A stretch of 13,019 bases of DNA from Bacteroidota bacterium (GCA_947499775.1 CANMPY010000018.1:1-13019); one strand, 5' to 3'; numbered from the stretch's first letter, positions 1 through 7,931 are shown. Translations and numbers: made by a program. Notes: generated by a model not told the origin, from the letters alone.

Positions 1-2
1 TA

Positions 3-995
3 AACATTTTTACTCTTTTTCGATTTAACCCGGCCTTACTTTATATGGTTAGGAGCGCTTATTTTAAAAAAACAATTTTACGCTTCCACAAAACCACCCC
101 TATTGACATTATACAATATACCAATTTAATGGCCCTAGGTTTTTTTAAGTCGAAGCATATCCCAAGTACAATCCGTATTTCGAGCTACCAAAAACTAATT
201 GATCATGCAAGCGATAGAAAACAAACATTAAGACTTTGGCAAAAACAATATTTACAAGACTACATGCTCAAGCAAGCCAATAATATTTTCGGACCGAGCA
301 TTATGATTGGTAATTATATAACGCAACAATTAAATAAAAAAGTTACCATTATTGAAACCCCATTTACGCTCGACAATTCGAGCTTGGATAGCAGTTTGCT
401 AAACTCAATTCAAAAACAGACAAACAACCAACCCTATTTACTTTACTTCGGCTCACTTTATCCATTAAAAGGGGTATTGGAAATTGCAGAAATAGTAAAC
501 GAATTATTCGAAAAATACCCAACACATTACTTTATCTTTATTGGAAAAGATCTTTCAATTAATGGAAAACCAATAGTAGAACTCTTAAAAGAAAAAGCGA
601 ACGCTAACCAAAATCGAATACTATGGTTCGACAGTAAACCACACACTTTACTCTATCCGGTTTTACAAAATGCTGAGCTAATTGTACTGCCATCTCGTAT
701 TGATAATTTCCCTAACACATGCATCGAGGCGATGGCTTTTGGCAAGGTTGTAATTGGCACCTATAAAACAAGTTTTGAACAACTAATTGAACATGGCGTT
801 TCAGGATTATTATGCGAGCCCTATAACCCCGAAAGTTTACTAAAGAGTATTGAATATGGTTTGGGCTTAGATGCCAATCAAAAAGAGATGATTGGGCAGC
901 ACGCTATCAAACGAATTGCATTATTAAAGCCCGAATTGGTAGTTACTGAACTCCTAACCTATTACCAAAAGATTATAAGCGTTAAGACAAAATGA
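3..995 (+). CDS. Glycosyltransferase family 4-type protein, 5' end outside window
   Basis: Probable GT-B fold sugar transferase acting on a cell-surface glycan or lipid-linked oligosaccharide; donor and acceptor cannot be read from the sequence. An ATG at 45 gives 316 residues, but the frame is open back to base 3 (NIFTLFRFNPALLY precedes that Met), so the gene almost certainly begins upstream and part of the N-terminal domain is missing. The C-terminal nucleotide-sugar domain is clear: YLLYFGSLYPLKGVLE begins its first beta-alpha unit, IFIGKD follows, and PSRIDNFPNTCIEAMAFGK is the family's E-x7-E-type donor-binding segment with Asp in the first acidic position. The end is EPYNPESLL plus a helical tail, as in complete GT4 proteins. 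Stop is TGA. The adjoining upstream genes, which might reveal a polysaccharide cluster, are not visible. The class is fairly sure, the substrate unknown. Confidence 0.85.
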   Translation, partial: NIFTLFRFNPALLYMVRSAYFKKTILRFHKTTPIDIIQYTNLMALGFFKSKHIPSTIRISSYQKLIDHASDRKQTLRLWQKQYLQDYMLKQANNIFGPSIMIGNYITQQLNKKVTIIETPFTLDNSSLDSSLLNSIQKQTNNQPYLLYFGSLYPLKGVLEIAEIVNELFEKYPTHYFIFIGKDLSINGKPIVELLKEKANANQNRILWFDSKPHTLLYPVLQNAELIVLPSRIDNFPNTCIEAMAFGKVVIGTYKTSFEQLIEHGVSGLLCEPYNPESLLKSIEYGLGLDANQKEMIGQHAIKRIALLKPELVVTELLTYYQKIISVKTK

Positions 996-1015
996 GATGG
1001 TCTTTATTTTTTTTT
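984..1015 (+). terminator. Weak intrinsic terminator after glycosyltransferase
   Basis: AAGAC (984-988) can pair with GTCTT (1000-1004) around an 11-base loop, overlapping the stop codon, and is followed after TA by nine T residues (1007-1015). The stem is only 5 bp, so this is a weak candidate. The position at the gene end and the T-run are the main support. Confidence 0.35.
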
Positions 1016-1112
1016 GGAAGAAAATAAAATGCCTTACAACCAACTTAATTAGCACTTAATCAACTCGAAATTTTGAATACCATTTAGCGTAAAAATATTC
1101 AGAGAATAAGCG

Positions 1113-1120
1113 TATTTTTG
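1113..1120 (+). promoter_or_regulatory. Bacteroidota -7 box for the ABC-F gene
   Basis: TATTTTTG matches the Bacteroidota primary sigma factor -7 consensus TAnnTTTG and lies 20 bases before the ATG at 1141. I see no clear TTG/TTTG -33 element at the expected distance. No Shine-Dalgarno sequence precedes the ATG; the leader is A/T-rich, which is usual in this phylum. Confidence 0.5.
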
Positions 1121-1140
1121 CACCCAATTTTTAAAAAGCA

Positions 1141-2757
1141 ATGTTAATTGTTTCTGATTTATCACTACGTTTTGGCAAGAGGATTTTATTTGATGAGGTA
1201 AATTTAAAATTTACAGAGGGCAACTGCTATGGCATCATAGGTGCAAATGGGGCCGGGAAGTCAACATTTTTAAATATACTTTCGGGCGAAACAGAACCAA
1301 CATCAGGCAATATTTCAATAATACCAGGAAAACGAATGGCTGTTTTAAAACAAGACCATTTCGAATTTGATGGCTTTACCGTTCTCGAAACGGTAATTAT
1401 GGGCCATAAAGAATTATATGGCATTATGAAAGCCAAGGATGCTATTTATGCCAAAGAAGACTTTAACGATGAAGATGGAATTAAAGCCAGTCATTTAGAA
1501 GAAAAATTTGCCGATATGAATGGTTGGAATGCTGAAAGTGAAGCCGGCGAACTGCTAGGATCCTTAGGTGTAAGTGAAGAGTTCCATTACATATTAATGG
1601 GCGATTTAAGCAACAATCAAAAAGTTAGAGTTTTGCTTGCTCAGGCTATTTTTGGTAACCCCGATATATTAATTTTGGATGAGCCAACAAACGATTTGGA
1701 TATTGCTACTGTAGGATGGCTTGAGAATTTTTTAGCCGAATATAAAAATGTGGTAATTGTAGTGTCGCATGACAGGCATTTTTTAGACTCTGTATGTACG
1801 CATATTTGTGATATTGACTTTCGTAAAATAAAAATATACGGAGGAAGTTATACATTTTGGTACGAAGCCAGTCAATTAGCATCGCGTCAAAAATCAGATT
1901 TAAACAGAAAAAACGAAGACAAAAGAAAAGAGTTACAGGAATTTATTGATAGATTTAGTGCCAATGTTAAGAAATCAAAACAGGCCACAAGTCGTAAAAA
2001 AATGCTTGAAAAACTTAACATAGATGAGATTGACCCTTCAAGCAGAAAATATCCTGGTATATTTTTCAAACAAGAACGAGAAGCGGGCGACCAAATTCTT
2101 AATGTTAAAGGACTAACACTTCAACCGTATTTTAAAGATTTAAACTTTAGCCTTTACAAAAACGAAAAGGTAGTTTTTCTTTCAAGAGAAAGCATTGCAA
2201 TAACCAATTTTTTTAAGGTTATAATGGGCGAGATAAAGCCAGATAAGGGTAGTTTTGATTTTGGTGTTACCATCAACAAAGGATATTTACCAAATGATAA
2301 AGATCATTTTTTCGAGTCAGATCTTAATTTAATTGATTGGCTTCGCCAATACTCTACCGAAAAGGATGAAACATTTATACGTGGATTTTTAGGTCGAATG
2401 TTATTTTCAGGCGAAGAGACATTAAAATCATGCAAAGTATTATCGGGTGGCGAAAAAGTTAGGTGCATGTTATCAAAATTAATGCTCCAAAACCCGAATT
2501 TAGTTGTACTGGACGAACCTACTAACCACTTGGATTTAGAATCGATAACAGCATTAAATAATGGTTTGAATAATTATGAGGGCACCATTATGTTTACAAG
2601 CCGTGACCATACAATTGTCCAAACCATAGCAACAAGAGTTATTGAAATAACCCCTAGTGGCATGATAGACAAAGTATGCGAATACGACGATTATTTAGAG
2701 AATAAAGAAGTAAGTCAACGCAAAGCTGAGTTATACTCATCGGCAGTCAGTGCATAA
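1141..2757 (+). CDS. ABC-F family ATPase (YbiT-like), one ATP site degenerate
   Basis: Soluble protein of 538 residues with two ABC ATPase domains and no membrane segment. ABC-F proteins bind the ribosomal E site and act on translation or on antibiotic-stalled ribosomes; this one most resembles the YbiT branch. Domain 1 has Walker A GANGAGKST (34-42), Q71, Walker B ILILDE (176-181) and switch His210, but its signature reads LSNNQKVR (156-163). A charged linker of about residues 241-315, rich in Lys and Arg, corresponds to the tRNA-contacting arm. Domain 2 has a good signature LSGGEKVR (434-441) and Walker B LVVLDE (454-459), but no P-loop (FLSRESIAIT, 346-355), and Arg488 replaces the switch His. 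One composite ATP site is therefore canonical and the other degenerate. From memory, other Bacteroidota members show similar changes. It probably leads an operon with the two FKBP genes. The family is certain; the ribosomal role is inferred. Confidence 0.95.
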   Translation: MLIVSDLSLRFGKRILFDEVNLKFTEGNCYGIIGANGAGKSTFLNILSGETEPTSGNISIIPGKRMAVLKQDHFEFDGFTVLETVIMGHKELYGIMKAKDAIYAKEDFNDEDGIKASHLEEKFADMNGWNAESEAGELLGSLGVSEEFHYILMGDLSNNQKVRVLLAQAIFGNPDILILDEPTNDLDIATVGWLENFLAEYKNVVIVVSHDRHFLDSVCTHICDIDFRKIKIYGGSYTFWYEASQLASRQKSDLNRKNEDKRKELQEFIDRFSANVKKSKQATSRKKMLEKLNIDEIDPSSRKYPGIFFKQEREAGDQILNVKGLTLQPYFKDLNFSLYKNEKVVFLSRESIAITNFFKVIMGEIKPDKGSFDFGVTINKGYLPNDKDHFFESDLNLIDWLRQYSTEKDETFIRGFLGRMLFSGEETLKSCKVLSGGEKVRCMLSKLMLQNPNLVVLDEPTNHLDLESITALNNGLNNYEGTIMFTSRDHTIVQTIATRVIEITPSGMIDKVCEYDDYLENKEVSQRKAELYSSAVSA

Positions 2758-2806
2758 AACAATTATTAACCACACATATTTATTAAATCAAACTATAAAA
2801 AAAACC

Positions 2807-3547
2807 ATGAAATCAAAATTAGTAACACTTGGAATGATAGTAGCGCTTTTTGGAGCTGTATCATGTAAAAAAGGAGCAGGATCAAAGTCACCTGAAAACC
2901 CAACACTTAAGTCTAATGTAGATAGCCTCAGTTATGCGCTTGGATCCTTAATCGGAGAAGATTTAAAAAGCGGAGGTTTCGAAGAGTTTAATTATGATGT
3001 TATGAATGCAGCAATGCAACGTGCATTAAATGGCGATTCAGTAATGATGACTAAAAATGAGGCTAGCACAATACTACAAACATTTGCAATGGCTCAAATG
3101 AAGAAAAAAACAAGTACCAATGAAAAAAATGGTACTGAATTTTTAGCCAAAAACGGCAAAGCAACAGGAGTAGTAACTACCCCAACCGGACTTCAGTATA
3201 AAATTATAAAAGCTGGAACTGGATTAAAGCCAGTTGATGGTCAGAAAGTAAAAGTACATTACACTGGAAAATTATTGGACGGAAAAGTTTTTGATAGTTC
3301 AGTTCAAAGAGGCGAGCCTGCTGTATTTGGCGTAAATGAGGTAATCCCTGGATGGACAGAAGGTATCAAATTAATGCCTGTTGGATCTAAATGGGAACTT
3401 GTTATCCCATCGGCTCTTGGATATGGCGCTCAAGGTAACCAAGCGATACCAGGAAACAGTGTATTGATATTTGAAGTTGAATTGTTAGGTATTGAGGCTG
3501 CCACTGAACCTGCAGTTGTAAAGCCTAATGGAAAAGTTGTTCATTAA
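2807..3547 (+). CDS. FKBP-type prolyl isomerase, lipoprotein
   Basis: Peptidyl-prolyl cis-trans isomerase and probable periplasmic folding factor, 246 residues. I start it at ATG 2807 rather than at GTG 2750, which overlaps the ABC-F stop, because 2807 gives a proper lipoprotein signal: MKSKL, a hydrophobic core, then AVSC with lipidated Cys20. The residues after Cys20 (KKGAGSK) lack the acidic cluster that drives surface export in Bacteroidota, so a periplasm-facing anchor is likely (inference). Residues about 34-120 resemble the helical FKBP_N dimerisation region of Mip/FkpA proteins. Residues about 128-230 are the FKBP domain with expected pocket residues Tyr152, Phe162-Asp163, Val179-Ile180, Trp183, Tyr206 and Phe222. 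A short tail rich in Pro and Val follows. The gene lies 49 bases after the ABC-F gene without a recognisable promoter, so cotranscription is likely. Confidence 0.93.
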   Translation: MKSKLVTLGMIVALFGAVSCKKGAGSKSPENPTLKSNVDSLSYALGSLIGEDLKSGGFEEFNYDVMNAAMQRALNGDSVMMTKNEASTILQTFAMAQMKKKTSTNEKNGTEFLAKNGKATGVVTTPTGLQYKIIKAGTGLKPVDGQKVKVHYTGKLLDGKVFDSSVQRGEPAVFGVNEVIPGWTEGIKLMPVGSKWELVIPSALGYGAQGNQAIPGNSVLIFEVELLGIEAATEPAVVKPNGKVVH

Positions 3548-3565
3548 TTAAGTTAATCCATACAT

Positions 3566-4246
3566 ATGAAAACTAATTTTTTAATCCTATTTGCTATAAC
3601 AGGTATTTCGATTCAAACAATGGCCCAGAAGGTAGTTGTAGAAAACCCAAAATTAAAAACGAATGTTGATTCGGTTAGCTATGCCCTTGGTTCATTAATT
3701 GGACAAGATCTAAAATCAGGCGGATTTTCAGAACTTAATTATAAGGTAATGAATGCGGCCATGCAAAGAGCCATTAATGGCGATTCGTTAACAATGAACA
3801 AGCAACAATCAAGCGCTTTATTGCAAAGGGTTTCGATGGCAGAAATGACGAAAAAATCATCGGAAAACGAAAAAATCAATACGGCCTATTTAGATAAAAA
3901 CAAAACAGATCCATCTGTGATCGTAACGGCAAGTGGTTTACAATACAAAATCATTAAACCAGGCACAGGATCAAAACCTACTGCTGAGCAGAAAGTAAAA
4001 GTTCATTATACTGGCAAATTAATAGACGGAAAAGTTTTTGATAGTTCAGTAGAGCGAAATGAACCTGCAGTGTTTGGGGTAAATCAAGTTATTCCAGGAT
4101 GGACAGAGGCGTTGCAGTTAATGCCTGTTGGGTCTAAATGGGTTCTTTATATACCTTCAAACTTAGCTTACGGGCCGCAAGGCAACTCAGGTATACCAGG
4201 AGGAAGTTTGCTAATATTTGAAGTAGAGCTTTTAGGAATAGAGTAA
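3566..4246 (+). CDS. FKBP-type prolyl isomerase, secreted paralogue
   Basis: Second peptidyl-prolyl isomerase, 226 residues, starting 18 bases after the first and plainly its tandem duplicate. The N-terminus (MKTNFLILFA, then IQTMA before Gln21) is a Sec signal with a probable signal peptidase I site after Ala20 and no lipobox, so this copy should be soluble in the periplasm or secreted. The FKBP_N-like region spans about 29-115. The FKBP domain has Tyr148, Phe158-Asp159, Val175-Ile176, Trp179, Tyr202 and Phe218, so the pocket looks intact. It ends at ELLGIE, without the tail of its neighbour. A 26-base stretch is identical between the copies (3278-3303 and 4025-4050). Many other codons have diverged, so the duplication is not recent. 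A strong terminator follows the stop. Confidence 0.93.
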   Translation: MKTNFLILFAITGISIQTMAQKVVVENPKLKTNVDSVSYALGSLIGQDLKSGGFSELNYKVMNAAMQRAINGDSLTMNKQQSSALLQRVSMAEMTKKSSENEKINTAYLDKNKTDPSVIVTASGLQYKIIKPGTGSKPTAEQKVKVHYTGKLIDGKVFDSSVERNEPAVFGVNQVIPGWTEALQLMPVGSKWVLYIPSNLAYGPQGNSGIPGGSLLIFEVELLGIE

Positions 4247-4266
4247 ATTTTATTTATTAATACTTT

Positions 4267-4304
4267 AAAAACCTCGAAGATTTAAGAATTTTCGAGGTTT
4301 TTTT
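4267..4304. terminator. Strong two-way intrinsic terminator, FKBP / ruvB
   Basis: Left arm AAAAACCTCGAA (4267-4278) pairs perfectly with TTCGAGGTTTTT (4291-4302), and the inner GATT/AATT bases can extend the stem. Seven T residues (4298-4304) make the plus-strand U-tract. The A-run at 4267-4271 gives a U-run for transcripts coming from ruvB on the minus strand. It sits between convergent genes, 20 bases past the FKBP stop and 32 bases past the ruvB stop. Confidence 0.88.
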
Positions 4305-4336
4305 ATGCGCTTTTGGCCACTATATCTATGAAAGTT

Positions 4337-5365
4337 TTAAAACAAGGACGGATTATTCCCATTCATTCTAATTCTACCCAAATGCTCGTAAGCCAAAGCC
4401 GTTGCTTCACGTCCCCGAGCGGTACGCATAAGCAGTCCTTGTTGGATAAGGAAAGGTTCATACACTTCTTCTATGGTTCCTCCCTCTTCACTTACTGCGG
4501 TGGCAATGGTATTTAACCCAACCGGTCCGCCTTTAAATTTGTCAATAATGGTTACCAGAATTTTATTATCCATCTCATCGAGCCCTAGCTTATCAACATT
4601 TAAGGCATCTAACGCATAGCGTGCAATATCTAAAGTAATAATTCCATTTCCTTTTATTTGGGCAAAATCGCGTGTGCGCCTAAGCAATGAATTCGCAATT
4701 CGCGGTGTACCTCGGCTTCGTCGTGCTATTTCGTATGCCGCTGCATCTTCGATTGGCGTATTTATTATTTTGGACGAACGCAGTATAATGGTTCTTAATA
4801 AATTAGAATCATAATATTCTAAACGGCAGTTAATGCCAAAGCGGGCTCGCAATGGCGACGTAAGTAATCCAGAGCGGGTGGTTGCACCTATAAGAGTGAA
4901 TGGGTTTAAAGAAATTTGAACCGATCGGGCATTCGGCCCTGTATCAATCATAATATCTATTTTATAATCCTCCATAGCGCTATATAGGTATTCCTCTACT
5001 ACATTGCTCAATCGGTGAATTTCATCAATAAACAATACATCGCCTTTTTCAAGGTTGGTCAATAATCCTGCCAAGTCACCTGGTTTTTCAATAACTGGAC
5101 CTGATGTAATTCTAATATTTGTTTTTAATTCATTGGCAATAATATTCGATAGCGTTGTTTTCCCTAATCCTGGAGGGCCGTGCAACAACACATGATCCAA
5201 TGCTTCGCCTCGCAATACAGCTGCTTTAACAAATACACGCAAATTTTCCATAATCTTATCCTGACCCGAAAAATCATTAAAATTAGCTGGACGTAAAACT
5301 TTTTCTAATTCGTGTTCTTGTGTCGAAAGATTTTCTTTATTAGGATCAAGTATGTTATTTTGCAC
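4337..5365 (-). CDS. ruvB: Holliday junction branch migration ATPase RuvB
   Basis: Hexameric AAA+ motor that, with RuvA, drives branch migration of Holliday junctions for RuvC cleavage in recombinational repair. At 342 residues it is full length. Visible elements: the LRPANFNDFSGQ entry (25-35), Walker A GPPGLGKT (63-70), Walker B LFIDEIHRL (111-119), sensor 1 GATTRSG (160-166), PLRARFG with the arginine finger (171-177), and a C-terminal winged helix beginning near GPVGLNTIATAVSEEGGTIE. The start is GTG at 5365. No ATG lies between it and the upstream in-frame stop (5377-5375), and the next Met is inside the conserved region. A -7 box ends only four bases upstream, so the mRNA may be nearly leaderless. 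ruvA and ruvC are not in the window, and the gene is divergent from the DUF1573 gene across 66 bases. Confidence 0.97.
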   Translation of the reverse strand: MQNNILDPNKENLSTQEHELEKVLRPANFNDFSGQDKIMENLRVFVKAAVLRGEALDHVLLHGPPGLGKTTLSNIIANELKTNIRITSGPVIEKPGDLAGLLTNLEKGDVLFIDEIHRLSNVVEEYLYSAMEDYKIDIMIDTGPNARSVQISLNPFTLIGATTRSGLLTSPLRARFGINCRLEYYDSNLLRTIILRSSKIINTPIEDAAAYEIARRSRGTPRIANSLLRRTRDFAQIKGNGIITLDIARYALDALNVDKLGLDEMDNKILVTIIDKFKGGPVGLNTIATAVSEEGGTIEEVYEPFLIQQGLLMRTARGREATALAYEHLGRIRMNGNNPSLF

Positions 5366-5369
5366 CTTA

Positions 5370-5377
5370 CAAAATTA
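5370..5377 (-). promoter_or_regulatory. Bacteroidota -7 box for ruvB
   Basis: Read on the minus strand, TAATTTTG matches TAnnTTTG and ends four bases before the GTG start. A TTG lies about 15 bases upstream, shorter than the usual -33/-7 spacing. The 11-base string TAATTTTGTAA also occurs before hpd. Confidence 0.45.
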
Positions 5378-5431
5378 ATTAAAAGTTACAGGCAACCTAC
5401 CACCTATAATCCACATCCTTTTTAGGAATAC

Positions 5432-6514
5432 ATGAAACACCTCTATATAGCATTATTACTCGTTGCGGCTCCCATTCTAACTTATTCTCAACTCTCAAAA
5501 ACTACCCTTGAAGTAAATAAACGCTTTCATGATTTTGGAAAAATAAAGGAAGATGGCGGAAAAGTAAAAGCCATATTTACATTTCGAAATACAGGCACTA
5601 CCCCATTACTTATACTAAATGCCGAGCCATCATGTGGATGTACCCTTGGAGAATGGACAAAGGAGCCAATTGCCCCTGGCGACTCAGGAACTGTTACTGC
5701 AATATTTAACCCCAAAAACCTCGTTGGAATAATTGACAAAACCGTGGGCGTTTATACCAATGCGCAGTATTCGAAAGTAATTGTACTTGAACTCAGAGGA
5801 GAAGTAATTCCAAGAGATAAAACTATGGACGATATTTTTCTCTATCGTGTTGGAAACTTAATGTTCGATAAGGAAATGATAGAATTAGGGGATGTATTGC
5901 ACAATAAAAATGATTCGGCCTTTATTGTGATGTATAACGATGGCCAATATCCAATCAAAATAAATAATTATTCACCTCTTCCTAAAGGTTATAGAATACA
6001 TGCCGAAAAAAATACAGTAGAACCAAACGAAGAGGTTAGGCTTTATATAATCATTGATGGCAGTGAACTAAAAGAATTTGGCCCTTTTAACAAAACCTTT
6101 AGACTTATAACCGATGACCCCGAATATTCAGAAAAACCACTCTTTATGTTAGGCAATCTAAAGTACAACTTTGGCGATCTATCCAAAAAAGAGCGAAAAC
6201 AATCTCCGAAATTCAAGATAGATCGAAAAGAAAACGATTTTGGAGTGCAAGCTTCTGGATCTTTTGTAAGCACCGATTTTAAAATTACAAATACTGGAAA
6301 AGGCGATTTGATAATTCTGAGCCTAAGCGCACAATGCCATTGCACTGAGCCTAGTATTGCAAAAACACGCTTAAAAAAAGGCGAATCAACTACCTTGTCT
6401 GTTAAATTTGATTTACTAGGAAATGCCGGTAATTTTCAAAAACCAATAAGCATTTATACCAATGATCCAAAAAATCCTGTAGTTGAGGTTTTGGTACGCG
6501 CTAAATTATATTAG
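5432..6514 (+). CDS. Exported DUF1573 protein with three Ig-like repeats
   Basis: Protein of 360 residues with no known biochemical role; DUF1573 proteins are common in Bacteroidota envelopes and have an Ig-like beta-sandwich fold. A Sec signal (MKHLYIALLLVAAP, cleavage likely after TYS at 19) precedes three similar units. Unit 1 (about 30-123) has the HDFGKI opening and EPSCGCTLGEW with Cys68 and Cys70. Unit 2 (about 143-240) keeps the spacing but has lost the Cys pair. Unit 3 (about 266-359) opens NDFGVQ and has QCHCTEP with Cys302 and Cys304. Each unit ends in a YTNxP or TDDPEYSEKP-type strand. The Cys pairs might bind metal or form disulfides (inference). AGGA at 5424-5427, five bases before the ATG, is a weak Shine-Dalgarno match. 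The stop overlaps that of the opposing cca gene. Confidence 0.88.
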   Translation: MKHLYIALLLVAAPILTYSQLSKTTLEVNKRFHDFGKIKEDGGKVKAIFTFRNTGTTPLLILNAEPSCGCTLGEWTKEPIAPGDSGTVTAIFNPKNLVGIIDKTVGVYTNAQYSKVIVLELRGEVIPRDKTMDDIFLYRVGNLMFDKEMIELGDVLHNKNDSAFIVMYNDGQYPIKINNYSPLPKGYRIHAEKNTVEPNEEVRLYIIIDGSELKEFGPFNKTFRLITDDPEYSEKPLFMLGNLKYNFGDLSKKERKQSPKFKIDRKENDFGVQASGSFVSTDFKITNTGKGDLIILSLSAQCHCTEPSIAKTRLKKGESTTLSVKFDLLGNAGNFQKPISIYTNDPKNPVVEVLVRAKLY

Positions 6515-7917
6515 TTTGGTTGTAACCCAATTTCAATGCCTTTATTGGTAATAAAACGCATCGCTTCATCGTAATCATTTTTTATTTCACCATCTAATAT
6601 AGCTTCGCGCAAGGCATTTTTTAATATCCCAATTTCACGCCCTGCCTTAATTCCAAACAACTCCATTATTTCGGTTCCATCTACTGGTGGTTGCCAATTG
6701 CGCACCCTATCCCTTTCCTCTACGTCCTTTATTTTTTCTTCTACAACATTCAAATTTCGAATAAACTTGGCAACTTTAAACTCATTCTTAGTCGTAATAT
6801 CGGCTTTGCAAAGCTTTAGCAATTCAAATACATCCTCACCTGCATCAAAAATTAGGCGTCGCACTGCCGAATCGGTAACTATTTCTTGCGAAAGCACAAT
6901 AGGTCTTAGATGTAACAGAACCATTTTTTCAACAAATTTCATTTTTTCATTTAATGGTAATCGAAGTCGTTTAAAAATTCCTTTAACCATTCTTGAGCCC
7001 TTATCTTCATGGCCATGAAACGTCCACCCCTCTCCTACTACAAAGCGCTTGGTTTGCGGTTTTGCGATATCATGCAATATGGCAGCCCAACGCAACCAAA
7101 TATCATCCGATGCTTTACACAAATTGTCGAGCACTTGAATTGTATGATAAAAATTATCTTTATGCGAAAGGCCATTAATGGTATCAACCCCATGAAGCAA
7201 AGCCATTTCAGGAAATACCAAGTGTAGCAAGCCCGTATCGAACAATAATCCAAATCCAATAGAAGGTTTTGGGCTTAATATTATTTTGTTAATCTCCTCC
7301 GAAACCCGTTCCATAGATACAATTTCTATTCTATGGGCATTGTCCTTTATACCTTGCAAGGTATCGGGAAGCAAGGTAAAGTTGAGTTGCGAAGCAAATC
7401 GAATTGCACGCATCATCCGAAGTGGATCATCACTGAATGTTATTCCGGGAGCCAAGGGTGTTTTTAATATTCCGGCATTCAAATCATCCCTCCCGTTATA
7501 TAAATCTATCAATTGGCCATAATCGTTCTGGTTCATGCTAATGGCCATTGTATTGATTGTAAAATCACGCCTACTCAAATCATCTTCAAATGTGCCACTC
7601 GCAATTTTTGGTTTTCGGCTATCCAAATTATAGGATTCTTTTCGAGCGCCAACAAATTCAATATCCCAACCATCGCTCTTAATCATTGCTGTCCCGAAAT
7701 TTTTGAATACCGTAACATTTTTAGTTTCTCCTAATTTATGAGCAACTAATTTTGCAAACTCAATACCATCGCCAATTACTGTAAAATCAACATCTTTCGA
7801 TGGTCTATTTAGATAAAAATCGCGAACATACCCACCTACAACATAAGCTTTTGTGCCAGTTTCGTTAGCCACTTGTGCTACCAATTCAAAAACTTTATGT
7901 CTTAAAAAATCAAACAT
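6511..7917 (-). CDS. cca: CCA tRNA nucleotidyltransferase with HD domain
   Basis: Cytoplasmic class II nucleotidyltransferase that adds or repairs the 3' CCA end of tRNAs. From ATG 7917 it has 468 residues. The open frame runs on to 7992, but I prefer 7917: MFDFLRHKVFELV fits the family's usual start, and a -7 promoter box at 7931-7924 lies between the two candidates. Motifs: GGYVRD (28-33), metal-binding Asp42 and Asp44 in KDVDF, RRDFTIN (116-122), DPLRMMRAIRF (164-174) and ERVSEE (203-208). An HD phosphohydrolase domain follows, with His258, His282-Asp283 and HGHED (301-305). A poly(A) polymerase role is possible because the families are close, but the motif set fits the CCA enzyme. The stop TAA (6513-6511) overlaps the TAG of the opposing DUF1573 gene. 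Confidence 0.93.
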   Translation of the reverse strand: MFDFLRHKVFELVAQVANETGTKAYVVGGYVRDFYLNRPSKDVDFTVIGDGIEFAKLVAHKLGETKNVTVFKNFGTAMIKSDGWDIEFVGARKESYNLDSRKPKIASGTFEDDLSRRDFTINTMAISMNQNDYGQLIDLYNGRDDLNAGILKTPLAPGITFSDDPLRMMRAIRFASQLNFTLLPDTLQGIKDNAHRIEIVSMERVSEEINKIILSPKPSIGFGLLFDTGLLHLVFPEMALLHGVDTINGLSHKDNFYHTIQVLDNLCKASDDIWLRWAAILHDIAKPQTKRFVVGEGWTFHGHEDKGSRMVKGIFKRLRLPLNEKMKFVEKMVLLHLRPIVLSQEIVTDSAVRRLIFDAGEDVFELLKLCKADITTKNEFKVAKFIRNLNVVEEKIKDVEERDRVRNWQPPVDGTEIMELFGIKAGREIGILKNALREAILDGEIKNDYDEAMRFITNKGIEIGLQPN

Positions 7918-7923
7918 AGGGGG

Positions 7924-7931
7924 CAAAGATA
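7924..7931 (-). promoter_or_regulatory. Bacteroidota -7 box for cca, which decides its start
   Basis: On the minus strand TATCTTTG matches TAnnTTTG and lies six bases before ATG 7917, inside the upstream-extended open frame. If used, transcription starts at or just before 7917, excluding the longer product. I see no convincing -33 element. Confidence 0.5.

Noticed and set aside
2750..2806. GTG start giving a 19-residue longer FKBP
   Set aside because: It would bury the lipoprotein signal behind a polar extension and overlaps the ABC-F stop; ATG 2807 gives a textbook signal.
4313..4516. 67-codon plus-strand frame downstream of the terminator
   Set aside because: Most of it is antisense to the conserved 3' end of ruvB and no family is recognisable.
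6698..7734. Several 60-110 codon plus-strand frames opposite cca
   Set aside because: All are antisense shadows of the CCA enzyme, whose motifs run without a break through the same bases.
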